Assembly: GCF_000224145.3 (NCBI RefSeq)
Contig: NC_020166.2
Coordinates: 8,084,050-8,148,049, forward strand
Length of the DNA: 64,000 bases
Direction of reading: 5' to 3'
Source: Ciona intestinalis
Lineage: Eukaryota > Chordata > Ascidiacea > Phlebobranchia > Cionidae
Position 1 is the stretch's first letter; every line of letters begins with the position of its first letter. Shown here piece after piece: positions 12,801 through 23,854 of the stretch. The position numbers were made by a program, and so were the translations under genes. A model generated the notes under the pieces. The model had not been told where the DNA came from. It searched no databases and saw only the letters and a program-made list of their open reading frames with translations.

Positions 12801-15800
12801 TTGTTTTAAACATGTACACCCACAAAGTTACACAGTAACTCGTAAGCGCACACATAAAATAAACACCAGTATTACGATGGCTGTCGTTACCCCACCATGC
12901 AGGGATAAATAAGCTGCAATTTTCGTTTCAAGGACAATTCAACCAGTTTATCATTAGTCAGTGATGTTTTATAAATCCCCAGAACGGGCCATAAGTCCAC
13001 ACTAAATGTGTGAAATAAAAAGCTTGTGTTATAACAACTTGCGTTGCCTCACCATGCAAGGATAAGTACCTATATGAGTTGCCTCACCATGCAAGGATAA
13101 ATACCTATATGAGTTGCCTCACCATGCAAGGATAAGTTAAAGTACCTATATGAGTTACCTCACCATGCAAGGATAAGTTAAAGTACCTATATGAGTTGCC
13201 TCACCATGCAAGGATAAGTACCTATATTCATTCATTCATTTCAAGGACAGCTCACCCAGTTTATCACTAGTCAGTGCAGTTTTATAAATCCCCAGAATAG
13301 CCATCAGAATACCAGGCTCTCGTGAACTTATCTTCTGCAAGAAAGGCAATATCTCATCCTGTACGTACCACTTGTCAAACACTGGTAGCAGCTTGCCAAG
13401 GCACACAAGGGCTTTGATTCGAATCTGGAATGATAGGAACAGAAATAAGACAACAGTTATTATGGGTTTCAGTCAAAACAGGTGTCAATAATGGTTTAAA
13501 ACCAGTTTAAAACCATGTTTGGCTGAGACATTTTTAAATTCGCATAAAAACCAAGCTTATTACAGACCTTTAGTTTTATTGCTTTGTAGGTATATTTTTA
13601 TTTAAAATTGGAGAAATTTAAAATGATGTTTTAGAGTGTAAGTACCATATACTGTACGGTAGCAAGGAGCACTATCAGAATGTAGATTTAGTAAAAATAG
13701 TGGCTTGCACCGTGGTACAGTGGTAAGTGCGCCTGCCACTAGCCAAGAGGTTTCTGGTTCAAGGCTTAACACTGCTACCAATATGGGGGCATTGCGAGTG
13801 TGTTTTTAGACAAGGCACCCAACGAAAATTGGTCCAACTCAGTGCTAAATTATGTTATGGTTTGCCTAAATTTTCAGCCATACAATAAGGTAAAATCAGA
13901 TATACAAAAATAAGGCACAATTTTTTTTTAATTTAAATACTTACAGCGGTCACGCTTCCTTCATGAGCAATCTTTTTTATTTTCGGTAAAATTGAGTTTT
14001 TCATGGCTGGAAGTTCAATTTGCTCCGCAAAAGAAGGGATGATGGTCAAGCATAGTTCCTGGATCTGCACGGATGGAGCTTCCAGTGATGCGCAGAGCAT
14101 CGGGAGGATGTGGATGTTAACGAGACTTGGTGTGGACTTTGAGAGCAACAAGTCCATCTTTTTTAATAAGATCAACAAAACCTAAAAGAATTTTGTATTT
14201 TAATGATTAAGATTGGTATTATATTGTGTGCTTTTATATTTTAATTGAGTATAAAATAATTTTTGAAATTTTACGAATTATAGGAAAATAATTTTTGAAA
14301 TATATATTATGATTTTATAAAAAAATAATTTTTGAAATAACACGCCTTATAAAAAATTTTTTTTTTAATATATTATGATTTTTAAAAATAAGATTTTGAA
14401 ACAATACGATTTTTACAATGTTTTTAAAAATTTTAGTTTTAGTTTAAACAGCACATAAACAGCACCTGTATGGGACGTTGTATTTTAAAGACTGGAATTA
14501 ATTTCGGAAAAATTTCTTTGAGGAATTCTTCTTTAGAAGTGTCTTCAGCTATGAGCAAAACATTAGGTAGAACGAACGGGACCATATCATGGTTGGTGAA
14601 CTCCGTTGTGAGACATGGGAGTACACGTTGCATTAGAACTCTCTGTAGAAACAATATATATATAAAAGATAGACAGGTGTGGCAATTTTTTTTTAATTTT
14701 GATCAAAATCTAGGGTGACATTGTTAATAAAATGCAGTATATATATATATGTAAGGTATATAGGTTTAACAGGTTTTTTTTTTTTAATTGTTTATAAAAG
14801 TGGCTGTACACAAAATCCAGAATTAGTCTGTTTTGTCCAGATTACCAGGCAAAAAAATGCATTATTAAATTTTTTGACTAAACATCGGATACCACGCAAA
14901 AAAACGGAAGCCTAATACTGTGTACAGCCATTTTAATAGTAAATTGACTTACTCTTGGAAGTTGGGGTAAAACTTTCGGAAGTCCTTTAAAAAACTGAGA
15001 TTTTTGAAGATTTTCTTGTTGCAACAAAGTGTCCAGATATTGTAGAGTTTTTACTCCAACATGTTCAAAGAATGGAAGCTGATAATACAAATAAGTTGTT
15101 GGTGAGTTAATTGCTCCTTGGACTATGATATTAGCATCAAACATAGAATACTATGGACTTTGGTAATATTATAAGCAGGACCGCGAAACTTTATTTTGTA
15201 CTGAAATCTGTTAGCTCAATCTTGTTATGTTTTTTTTTATATTAAGCTGGGAACAAAGAAGAAATATATATAATGGTAGGGTGGGGAAAGACGGGACACC
15301 TTTAGAAAATAATATACAAATATTCTGATCGTGTTTTAAACAATTAACAACGATCTAGGGGAGTCGTAAGCATAGGGTTTTATAAATCCTTGAGCGTTCT
15401 TTGTTTACTACCAAATGGGATGAAAAAATAATATAAAAAAGTGACCGATCTTCCCCCACCCTACTATCTATATACCGCTTCTTTACAAAACTTTTTTAAA
15501 AATAGTAAACTCGGATTCCAAAATTAACATTTATTACAAACATTTAAAATTGTTATCATTTTCTTTGCACCACCAATTAAAATCCTAAGAACATATTGTT
15601 AGTTATTTTAGCCATTGCGAAAATAATTTCTAACCTTGGACATTTGTTCTGCATCAGGTCTTACATTGGGTGAAGGATTAAGCAACATCTTCTCATGTTC
15701 ACGGACTTCTTGTGGTATCTTCTCAAGATGGTGTGGGGAAAGATTTTCCAACTATAATGAATGTAAGGATATTTACATGGTTACTTAATGTGCAGATTTT

Positions 15801-18800
15801 TAGAATAACAAATATTTTTTTGCTGAAAACCAACTATTAATATATATATATATTCTATTTTATGTGAGTAAAGCACCGCCTCCCAAAAAAAAATTTTTTT
15901 TACATGGTTACTTATTTTGCAGAATTTTAAAATAACATATTTTTTTGCTAAAAATACTTATATATTCTATTCTATTGGGGTGAGGTCCACCAGCGTAGCA
16001 AGCCATGGGTCCTAGGATTTAGGCCAGGATTTGCCCATTACCTCAAACTATTTATATAACTAAAATTCATACCAACAAAAAATTATTACATAGTGATAAA
16101 ACTAAGTCAAAATTGTCTGGATAATCAAATTCTGTATGAATAAATTTGGGTTTTCAAAATAACGGAAAACTGAAAATTAATAAAAATAAAACAAATAGGT
16201 TTAATACCTGATCAACAGATTTTGGCATGACCCTATACACGTCCTGTGTTCCACATTCAAACAAAGTTTTTCCCTTGTAGTAGACGGAGTATAGCAAGAT
16301 ACCAAGAGAAAACAAGTCACTTGCTGGACTACATGACTTGCTTAAAATGTATTCTGGTGCCAAGTAGTTTGGATTGGGCAAAGCAGGGGAAGGAATGGAG
16401 GTGTCCCAGTCAGAAGATACAAATTTGGTCTGAAACGGGGAGTTGGTATTAAAATGCTGTTACGGTATGTAAAGAAAATTGGTCTGTAAGATTGAGTGGG
16501 ATGTATTAAAATGGTGTTACAGTAGCCTATGTACAGAAATTTAGTCTGTAATATTAAGTTTATATTGAAACAGTGTGACAGAATGTAGACTGTAGAGACT
16601 AGAGAATATGTAGAGACATTTGGTATGTAACATTGAGCGGGATTTATTGTAATGGTATTACAGTATATGTAGAGTGTAGACTGTACAGAGTATGTGGAGA
16701 AGTTTAGTATGTAACTTTGAATGGGTTTGTATTGAAATTTACACTTCCACCTTATTATACATGAGAAAATGAGGTGGTCTATAATATCATTCTTGGCAAT
16801 TATGATTGCTGTGCAATCTGCACAAAAAAATTGAGACTGGTCACACAAACACTGCAACTGGGAGATACAGTTGGAAAGTGCTAAAGTTTGCAGATTAGCG
16901 TGTATAGAACTTGAGTGCAACATAGTCCAGACTCAAGACAATCAGACATACATGCTACACACATGCTACACACATAGTGGTCCAATTCAGATAAGCCAAA
17001 GATTTTATGTACGATTTCGGCATTAGCCTTACTTCTGATACAGTTCCAGTGTTAGGGATACAGAAGTCAAAACCAGCGATTTTCCAAGCTCCCATCTTGT
17101 TTATTATGATTGACTCAGGACATAGATTACCATGCACCATTCTTACACTGCTGTGAAGGAATGCCAAGGCTTCAGCAATCTGTTGAATATTTAATATGTT
17201 GGTGACAATGACTAGACCATACAATTTTACCATTTAATAAACACTGGTTCTGCAACAACCAAAAGTGGGATTCCAAAAAAAATTAACAAAAATTTACATC
17301 AATTTAACAAAAAGTAAAATTAACACATTATATTTATATGTGTGTGTGTGATATAATATACTATACAATGTTAGCAATAAAATAAAACATTTTAACAGGT
17401 TCTGTTACCTGCATAAGTCCATACTTTATCTCGACATCATGCAGTTCATGTGGTTGTAATTCCTTAGGGATTTTGTCAATGTTATTTTTCCTTCCAAGTA
17501 CATTGCCAAGACTTGCAAAGACAGGTTCTGTACAAAAAGCTATACTTTCCCTGAAAGAGTAAACAATGTTGAACAAAACAAAATTTAAAGCGAAAATGAC
17601 AATTTTCAACTATAATCGTTACTGTTTTGAACAGATTAATTTGAAGTCAGCTGAGTAAAGAATATCTGTTTACACTAAGTGTAAATTTAGATTTCAGTTC
17701 CCATTTAAAGCCTTAAAAAACACCCATGTTTAATCCTTTTTCAGCTCATTTTGTGCAGATATTGGGTCAAAATTTTACCAGCAATAAATTATGTTTAATG
17801 TCAATCATTGGCGTCAAACTTTTTAAAATGCATGAGAAGTATAAATAGCTGAACACCCAATGCTGTAAAACAAATATAGCTCATTATCCCTAATGTTCAC
17901 TAGCTAGTGCAGTGCAGAAAACTCTGGGGTTGGCCTGCCTACCATGCCACCCCCGGTTTGGCGCCTATGATGCCAGCAAGGCTTTAAAAATATAATCACC
18001 TTGATTCTTCTAATGAATGTTCTACAATCAACACTCTTGGGTGTCGTAGTTTGGTCATCTGAACACAACCTTTTCTTAAAACTTCAATGATCATTTCCCT
18101 GTCTGTTCGATTAAACTGGTCCAACTGCTTCTTCTCAAATATCCACAAAGCAACATCCTATATAAAACCATTTTAATTAATGAAGGGTTTATTTAACCCA
18201 TACTGTATGCATGATTAAAGGCATAACATTGAGGGCCTAACACCTCCGGTCCTTATGGTTCAAGGCTTGCCACTACCATTATGCAGGTATGTGTCCTTGG
18301 GCAAGACACTTAACGGCAATTGCTCCAACCCAGTGGTCACTAATTGGTTGTTCAATTTATCAGCTATACATAAAAAACAAAAAAATTCCCCCAAAAAATA
18401 ATACCCCTACGAAGTAACATACATTGTAACTTGTAAGCTAACACAAGGTGTATAAACTCGTGTTATACCCACTGTCGTTTTCCGGCCACGCTACGATAAA
18501 GTAAGTTGCATTCATATATTCATTCATTCACCTTAATTTTGGAAACGAGAATAACATCAGGAATGAAATTCTCGGATTAGGCGTACTAGCTGTTTTAGTC
18601 GTCTAACTTTAATTTTAATTGCTAGATTTTGACCGACTAACTTCTGTAATAAGTAATGCACAAAAACTTAGTTGGCCAACTAAATGTTAAAACCACAGAC
18701 TAGATTTTAATCCAGTGACTAAAAAAACGCTATAGTAAAAATCATTAGAAACGTTTTGAAAATACGAACCGCTTTTGTTGATTTCTTTGTTGCTTTGTAA

Positions 18801-18952
18801 ATTTTCCAGAGGTACCGAGGGCCTCCACTCCCGACCTGATCTCCTGCATCATATTCTCGTAGCAGAGGATTTCCAGGCAGGACAGCACTGATTTCGTTTA
18901 CTGTACTTGACAAAGTGTTTCTTAATTTAGTAAAAACTCCACTGACATCCAT
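9866..18952 (-). CDS. SCYL2: SCYL2 (CVAK104), SCY1-like pseudokinase of clathrin-coated vesicles
   Basis: Fourteen exons join in frame: 18770-18952, 18000-18157, 17409-17550, 17033-17179, 16208-16429, 15635-15751, 14953-15078, 14466-14642, 13945-14181, 13256-13424, 12437-12546, 11981-12112, 11224-11415, 9866-10531. The start gives MDVSGVFTKLRNTLSSTVNE; family SCYL2 proteins begin alike. The kinase-like domain has HGN (MVHGNLCPESI) where active kinases have HRD, and GFDFC in place of DFG, so it is a pseudokinase. HEAT-type repeats follow (DMVPFVLPNVLLIAE, SVQIQELCLTIIPSFAE), then a coiled segment (RIEKEHKTKLEQLSRM) and LTLEEKQRLARMKEQE. The long last exon is low-complexity, with eight 7-residue SQPxPMM repeats, an NPF and a C-terminal LLDFLG that resembles a clathrin box; family members bind clathrin and AP2 through this tail and act in TGN/endosome traffic. 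Confidence 0.96.
10285..10456 (-). repeat. 21-bp coding tandem repeat in SCYL2 tail
   Basis: Eight in-frame units of about 21 bp (GGCTGTGACATCATAGGTGT on the plus strand) encode M-S-Q-P-x-P-M heptapeptides. Units differ by few bases, suggesting recent expansion. The TGACATCA strings here are codons, not binding sites. Confidence 0.9.
10951..11147. mobile_element. Short TIR element (MITE), copy 3
   Basis: Complete copy in the last SCYL2 intron, opposite orientation to copy 1: ATATAGTAGGGTGG at left, CTTTCCCCACCCTACTATA at right. Confidence 0.9.
11430..11640. repeat. Degenerate TTATTTCTCTAAGAG repeat
   Basis: About eight diverged units of 20-30 bp (TTATTTTCTCT, TTTATTTCTCTAAGAG, TTATTTCTCCCTAAGAG, TTATTTCTCTATAACAG) in the SCYL2 intron next to exon 13. 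They keep a plus-strand frame open by chance. Confidence 0.6.
11785..11912 (+). repeat. SINE 3' part
   Basis: Has CACCCACAAAGTAACCTACAT, AGTAACTCTTAAGCTAGCAG, CACTGTCGCTTTCCGGCCAC and GCGAGGATTAAGCAAGTTAC. The tRNA head is absent. Confidence 0.8.
12690..12915 (+). repeat. Two tandem SINE 3' parts
   Basis: Two diverged SINE tails follow each other (about 12700-12790 and 12818-12915), each with GTAACTCGT, an acac-gtgttat core and CCACCATGCAGGGATAA/GGTCATGC. Both lie in SCYL2 intron 10. Confidence 0.65.
13010..13232 (+). repeat. Minisatellite grown from a SINE tail
   Basis: A SINE end (GTGTTATAACAACTTGCGTT) runs into five to six tandem units of GTTGCCTCACCATGCAAGG plus ATAAGTACCTATATGA. Units are ~36 bp, two being longer by GTTAA. 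The array ends in the usual ATTC tail. It ends 24 bp before the exon 10 splice donor. Confidence 0.85.
13704..13900 (+). repeat. SINE 5' part with tRNA head
   Basis: A-box region CACCGTGGTACAGTGGTAAG and B-box GGTTCAAGGC are clear, followed by GTGTGTTTTTAGACAAGGC and GGTCCAACTCAGTG. The 3' half is missing. Confidence 0.8.
15274..15468. mobile_element. Short TIR element (MITE), copy 4
   Basis: Complete copy in a SCYL2 intron; ends GGTAGGGTGGGGAAAGAC and CTTCCCCCACCCTACTATC. Confidence 0.9.
15979..16040. repeat. Dispersed repeat, GGTGAGGTCC...TTGCCC family
   Basis: Similar strings recur at ~26305, ~26455, ~27283 and ~47780: a GGTGAGG end, GGTCC(TA/CAT)GG, and GGATTTRGGCCA. Copies are too diverged to define ends. 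Confidence 0.35.
16440..16745. repeat. Degenerate ~75-100 bp tandem repeat in SCYL2 intron
   Basis: Four units share GGTATTAAAATGCTGTTACGG, AGAAATTTAGTCTGTAA and TTGAGTGGGATGTATT with changes. They produce a long minus-strand open frame that is not a gene. Confidence 0.6.
17908..17970. repeat. Dispersed repeat, GGTTGGCCTGCCTACC family, second copy
   Basis: Same order of motifs as at 6293 (GTGCAG, GGTTGGCCTGCCTACC, GGCGCCTATGA). Confidence 0.55.
18231..18535 (+). repeat. SINE copy, near full length
   Basis: B-box GGTTCAAGGC, then GTGTCCTTGGGCAAGACACT, TTGCTCCAACCCAGTGGTC, TGTCGTTTTCCGGCCACGC and an ATTC tail. The A-box side is eroded. It lies in SCYL2 intron 1. Confidence 0.85.
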
Positions 18953-19424
18953 TTTTTACTCCTCACTACTGTCACTAGCTGTGTTAGAATGACGTTAAAA
19001 CGATCCACAAATCGACACGTGCCCGTTCAGTACAGTTATGCATGCAGCACATTTTCAAAGTTAATTTTCGTCCAAAACGCCGGGGTTTTTGTTTAAAAAA
19101 TTATACAGCGGGTATCAGTGAGACCTAAGGTACATTTTTAGACCAGAAACGTTACTGGCCACCAGCTAAAGGACTACTTAAAGTACCAGACTTTAATGAC
19201 AGTTCGGCATGTGCTGTGATGTTGATGTAACTTAGGCTACGAAACTCGTGTTCTATACTACAAAAAACATCCGTTAAACTAAATGGAGGGAAGTTTACAC
19301 ATCATATTAATAATACCTATTATGGTATACTAATTTAGTTTTAATTACCACTAAGCACAAGCTAAAACACAAATTACACGTAGAAGAAAATCTAACGCCA
19401 TATTTCTGTTAGTAACTCTGTTGT

Positions 19425-19500
19425 GACACCTTACGGTTACAAGTGGCGCGTTATAGCGATTGTCGTTTTCCTGCCACGCCAGAATAAACCAAGTTACATT
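19425..19500 (+). repeat. SINE 3' end
   Basis: GTTATAGCGATTGTCGTTTT, CTGCCACGCCAGAATAAACC and CATTCATT are the tail of the SINE. Confidence 0.65.
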
Positions 19501-19572
19501 CATTAATTTTGTAGCCTGTAGTGTGTTTTAACGACTGCCATTTAGCTTTTATAATTTAATTCTCTTCTTTGT

Positions 19573-19578
19573 TTTATT
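19573..19578 (-). promoter_or_regulatory. Candidate poly(A) signal for the lectin gene
   Basis: TTTATT on the plus strand gives AATAAA on the minus strand, about 50 nt past the lectin stop codon. Confidence 0.5.
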
Positions 19579-19628
19579 TAATCCGATTATCGTTACTGTA
19601 TTCGAAGAGGTAAAGTATGTGGGATAAA

Positions 19629-21758
19629 TTATGACCACGCAGGTGCAGGATACAGTCCTACATGTCTCAAGACACCGACTCTTCTCTTTTCTTGTGAATG
19701 CTTCATGTAGCAAAGCGTCAGGACGCTAACAATAGCTATAAGTAGAGCAGCTGAACAAACTCCAATTGCCACAATATCTGTCGAAACAAATGCGTGTTTT
19801 AAATAGTTAACAACGATCTGTGGGAGTCGTGAAGATTCGGTTTTCTAATTCTTTAAATATTCTTTCTTTACTACCAAATAGGAAAGGAAAATAAAATAAA
19901 AATGTCCCATCTTCCCCCTAATACAGGTTTAAATAGACAGAGTGGCCGGGGGGAGTTATCATAATTTTAAAATATAAAGGAACTCACAAGCTGTCTTTAT
20001 TTCTACTTGCATTGCGTCTTTTACTGCAGTTGTTTCAGGCTGTGTTGCACTCAATGTTGTAGTCGCGAGTTTTAAATTGATCTGTGAATGTTAAAGTTTG
20101 AATAGGAATACTTTAAAGTGTGGTATAAATGTTAACGATGTCCAATCCTACCATACAGTAGGCTACACTGTCTACATATATACGTTAAGTTATATATACC
20201 TGACAAATAAACGACTTTCTCATGTTACAATTTTCGTCCGACCAAGCAGGCTTGTTTGACCAATGCCACACAATACAATCTTCTTCTGATATAAGGTTTG
20301 ATTTGTTTCCATTATCCGGTTCGCCAGGTAGCCAAGATGGAGCATAACTTCGTCCATTCACATAATCTGCATCCCCACAACGTTCCCACTTATAGATTCC
20401 CTCCGATTCTCTAATGAAACATAAACTTTCAAAGCGATTTTTGGGCACGTTAGTGCTCTATTTTTAAGTAACGAAAATTTAAACCACCGCAACGCACATA
20501 AACTCCGAATATATTACAAGCCAGGTTTATTATGTATTGTAAGCTCTGGAGAAACTTCAGCATGCAATTTATATTAGTCGGTTTACCACTATACTGCAAA
20601 TCAATAATATAAAGTTTATTATCCTGCAGTTGCGGGGCAAAATGGTTTGAACACAGGTGTTCTCTTTCAAACTATTGCCCGCTTACGAGTGTCATATTCA
20701 ATATAGCTGTTGCGGCATGTGTATTGCATAAAAACACACATACTCATAATGGTAGCAGCACTGAAACTTAAAAGTCCACATATGCAACGCGTTAACCATG
20801 CTATCACAACGCTGGTCTACCATGTAAACCTAAAAAAACGTTTCTTAAATTCTTACCTGTCTGTCAAACCTATCCAGAAAGCTATTGGCGCTCGAGCTAC
20901 ATCTACAGCATATGTGATTCTCATCATTTCGTAAAGAAACTGATTTTCAGAAGCATCACTGATCGTTACAAGATGACCGCCCTCAGAAGCGCAATATCTG
21001 CTGGCTTGCCAATATTTCAAAGTCCTGCAGGATATAAAAGCAAAAGAACTATAAATTTATATGTTGTTAAAATACGATATTTTAAACATATTTCAAACTG
21101 ATGAAAAATTCACTGCACAAATAAAACAGCCATACCAGCATTGTGGAAACTTTGTACCAAAAGAAGACTTAATTGCAAAGTTTAATAAATCTGATTACGA
21201 ATGTGGTAGAACGTCAATTAAAACCATTATAGTTAAACACAACATTGATCATAAATCGATTAAATAATCTAGATCCATCAGTATTGCCAAAAAAGGTGGG
21301 CACGTTGATATAATATAGTGAGGTGGGGTAAGATAGGACACCTTTAGCACATAATATCCAAATATCCTGATCGTGTTTTAAACAATTAACAACGGTCTAT
21401 GGAAGTCGTGAGGATACAGTTTTATAATTCTTTGAATTTTCTTTGCTTACTACCAAATGAAACAGGAAAAAAAATAAAGAATAAAAAGTTGTCCGATCTT
21501 ACCCCATCCTTCTTTATAATTAACAGTTTATACCGTAGCAGTCAATCTGTGCATTGAAACTCTAAATAAGCTTGATATAGCATAAGCCTTATAATACTCA
21601 TACCCGAAATGAGCTTTGAAGCACTTTGTTTCGTCATACTTGATATAGTTTTCAGGGCAATCATAATAACGGAGTGTTTCTTCCGGACATTGAAGAGACT
21701 GCCCCATTACATTATAAGCAATTAAGCATAAAACGAATAACGGACAAGGAATGAACAT
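19629..21758 (-). CDS. Single-pass membrane protein with one C-type lectin domain
   Basis: Five exons join in frame to 258 aa: 21604-21758, 20857-21024, 20200-20410, 19988-20081, 19629-19777. A signal peptide (MFIPCPLFVLCLIAYNVMG) is followed by one C-type lectin domain: KCFKAHFGTLKYWQASRYC, GGHLVTISDASENQFL, FWIGLTDR, YKWERCGD, GEPDNG, EEDCIVWHW, WSDENCNMRKSFICQ. The cysteines of the fold are present. The Ca2+/sugar loop reads EPD (usual EPN) and WSD (usual WND), so sugar binding is plausible but the preference is unclear. A Thr-rich stalk follows, then a membrane helix (IVAIGVCSAALLIAIVSVLTLC) and a short basic cytoplasmic tail. Topology is type I. Ascidians have many such lectins; a role in recognition or immunity is inference. 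The domain is confident, the orthology is not. Confidence 0.92.
19796..19922. mobile_element. MITE fragment
   Basis: Right-hand two thirds of the short TIR element (TTAACAACGATCTGTGGGAG through TGTCCCATCTTCCCCCTA). The left terminus is missing and the right one is eroded. Confidence 0.75.
20630..20815 (-). repeat. SINE copy, diverged
   Basis: CGGGGCAAAATGG, ACACAGGTGTTCT, GCTTACGAGTGTC, AATGGTAGCAGCACTGAAAC and CGTTAACCATGCTATCAC follow the SINE order with many changes. It lies in a lectin intron. Confidence 0.6.
21313..21516. mobile_element. Short TIR element (MITE), copy 6
   Basis: Complete but diverged; ends TATAGTGAGGTGGGGTAAGA and CGATCTTACCCCATCCTTC. In the first lectin intron. Confidence 0.85.
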
Positions 21759-21870
21759 TTGACTGACTATAGGCTATAGATCCTTATAAAAACATTTGGT
21801 TTTATGTTTTTAAAATTATCAATGTAAGTCTTACGACCATTAAAGCAATATCCCAGACTAAACTACTGTT

Positions 21871-22060
21871 ATAGTAGGGTGAGGAAATATGGGACACCTT
21901 GTTGTTCTGTTTTTTTGTCTCATTTGGTAGTAAAAAAGAAAATTCAAGGAATTAAAAAATGTACGATTCACATAGACCGTTGTTACTTATTGTTTAAAGC
22001 ATGATCATGATTTTGGATATTACGTGCTAAAATTGTCCCATTTTTCCTACCCCCACTAAA
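21871..22060. mobile_element. Short TIR element (MITE), copy 7
   Basis: Left end ATAGTAGGGTGAGGAAATAT; right end CCATTTTTCCTACCCCCACTA is diverged. Confidence 0.8.
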
Positions 22061-22103
22061 CCTAAAAGAATTAAAGTTACCTAAAATACATATAGACTTT
22101 TTT

Positions 22104-22302
22104 ATATAGTAGGGTGGGAGAAGATGGGTCACCTTTTCGTTCTATTTTCTCGTCACATTTGGTAGCAAACAAAGAAAATTCAAATAATCATAGAACTGTA
22201 TCCTCACGACTACCAAATACCGTTGTTAATTGTTTAGAACACGATCTAAATATTTGGGTATTACGTGCTAAAGGTGTGCCATCTTCCCCACCCTACTATA
22301 TA
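22104..22302. mobile_element. Short TIR element (MITE), copy 8
   Basis: Complete; TATAGTAGGGTGGGAGAAGA and CATCTTCCCCACCCTACTATA. It lies 44 bp from copy 7. Confidence 0.9.
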
Positions 22303-22347
22303 GTTTTGCGAAATACAAAATCAAGAACTTATGCACTAACCTATACT

Positions 22348-22381
22348 CATGGCCTAATCAATACATATTGAGTAGGCCATG
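22348..22381. repeat. 34-bp micro-palindrome 1
   Basis: Left arm CATGGCCTAATCAATA and right arm (read as complement) CATGGCCTACTCAATA differ at one base, with two bases between. Flanks CTATACT and GTATACC share 5 of 7 positions. Confidence 0.8.
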
Positions 22382-22647
22382 GTATACCTGATAACCATAT
22401 CTATCTTTACATTAGTGGCCGCTTTCTTCAGAAACTTCACGATATGTGATCAAATTATCATTGACGCTGCTCGGTGGCTTCGTTTACAATTTATTTTATT
22501 AAATTTTTATGAACAACTGCAAACGCCAACCGCCAGCATACATTATGAATTTTTAATATGTTGATTACTTAATATCAAGTGGATGCGGTATGTATGCTTC
22601 GTCCAACTGTGTAGAATTTATATTACGTAGAATATAGTACTGTGAAG

Positions 22648-22681
22648 CATGGCCTACTAAAGATATCTTTAGTAGGCAATG
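22648..22681. repeat. 34-bp micro-palindrome 2
   Basis: Left arm CATGGCCTACTAAAGA, complement of right arm CATTGCCTACTAAAGA, two bases between. Flanks TGTGAAG and TGTTAAG match at 6 of 7 positions. Confidence 0.8.
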
Positions 22682-23575
22682 TGTTAAGTAAGATGGGATA
22701 CCGTTAGCACCTAAATCCCATGTTTCCTTATCGTTGTTTTAACAATTACCGGGAGAGCAAAGCTCTGATGAGTGTGCACGTATTAAACTAGCAAACTATA
22801 AGTAACCAACAAAGCGGGATTCGCCATTGGTGACTGTGGAGCAGTGGGTAGAATGCATTTATACGCGTATTATAACTCATGAAACTTGAGATGTATGAGG
22901 ATTAAGTGAATGGAAACAAATATTTGTAAATACGCTTTGTACAACTCCCGCATGTGTTGACTTGTAAACTTAAACTGGTTAAACAAATGAATGTTACTTC
23001 GTCACGAAACAGGATTTCATATACCTCGTGTCAGCTTACGAGTTCGCAACTTTGTGAGTGATTTCAGGTGTATGAAACAGAACACTCGGAAGTTACATTC
23101 ATCCTAAAGGGCTTCGTACTCCTACCTCAATCTTACAGAAAACTAAAGTATTTTTTGTTAATTTATTTGCATGAAGTGTCAATTGCATTAATGAAAAAAA
23201 CACATTTAGAATAATTTCAACGCTGTATCTTCATGTACCATTGTAGACATTTAAGTGCATAGGTATTTAACATTTATATGAACTGTAAGACTTTCATGTA
23301 CCATAATATTTTCGTATACAACTTTAAAAAAGCCTATGTTTCACGCAGGAACTTATAAAGGGTACTAGATAAGTCAACATTATCAGACACAAAAAGCTAA
23401 CTTAATATTGTATAGGTATTAGAAATTTCATAATATATAATTACCGATTAGTGTAATATTGTATAGATATCACATGAAATATGAAGAAAATATAGTGCAT
23501 TAATTTTATGTGCATATTAGTAACTTTGTTCGAATGTTGCAGGAATTATGTTAAGGCTCAAAGCATGTGTTAGGG

Positions 23576-23847
23576 CAGGGCTTCTGAAACAGGGGGTAAC
23601 AGACATTCAGGGGTCACCGAGAGTATAATAATTTTACACTATGTACTGCATGTAATATGCTATCAACCAAAAAAACCCACAAAAAAGGTTAGGAGATGAA
23701 ATGCGATTGCATATAATATGTTATTAACCAAACATCCTCACAGAAAAGGTGATGGGATTAAAGAAGTTTGCATATAATATACTATTAACCAAAAAGCCTC
23801 AAGAGAAAAGGTTGGGAGATTAAAGGGGTATAAGTTTGGAAGCCCTG
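23576..23847. mobile_element. hAT-like MITE with internal 60-bp repeats
   Basis: Ends are inverted: CAGGGCTTCTGAAAC at the left, complement CAGGGCTTCCAAAC at the right, typical of hAT elements. Flanks GTGTTAGG and GTGTTAAA look like an 8-bp target duplication with two changes. Three 60-63 bp internal units start GCATRTAATATRYTATYAAC. No transposase. Its right end lies 7 bp from the P450 stop codon, so it forms the start of that gene's 3' UTR. Confidence 0.75.
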
Positions 23848-23854
23848 TGTTAAA

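Larger units (their letters stand above)
18953..19628. other. SCYL2 promoter side / lectin 3' flank
   Basis: 676 bases with no gene. It should hold the SCYL2 promoter, but I see no TATA box close to the ATG. A SINE tail lies at 19425-19500. Confidence 0.5.
21759..23854. other. Intergenic between lectin and P450
   Basis: No gene seen. It holds two MITEs, two micro-palindromes, a short MITE-like start (~22685-22745, GTAAGATGGGATACCGTTAG), a SINE tail at ~23020-23110, and a hAT-like MITE at 23576-23847. Confidence 0.6.

Noticed and set aside
16342-16923. 193-codon minus-strand open frame
   Set aside because: Caused by a degenerate tandem repeat in SCYL2 intron sequence; no splice or domain support.
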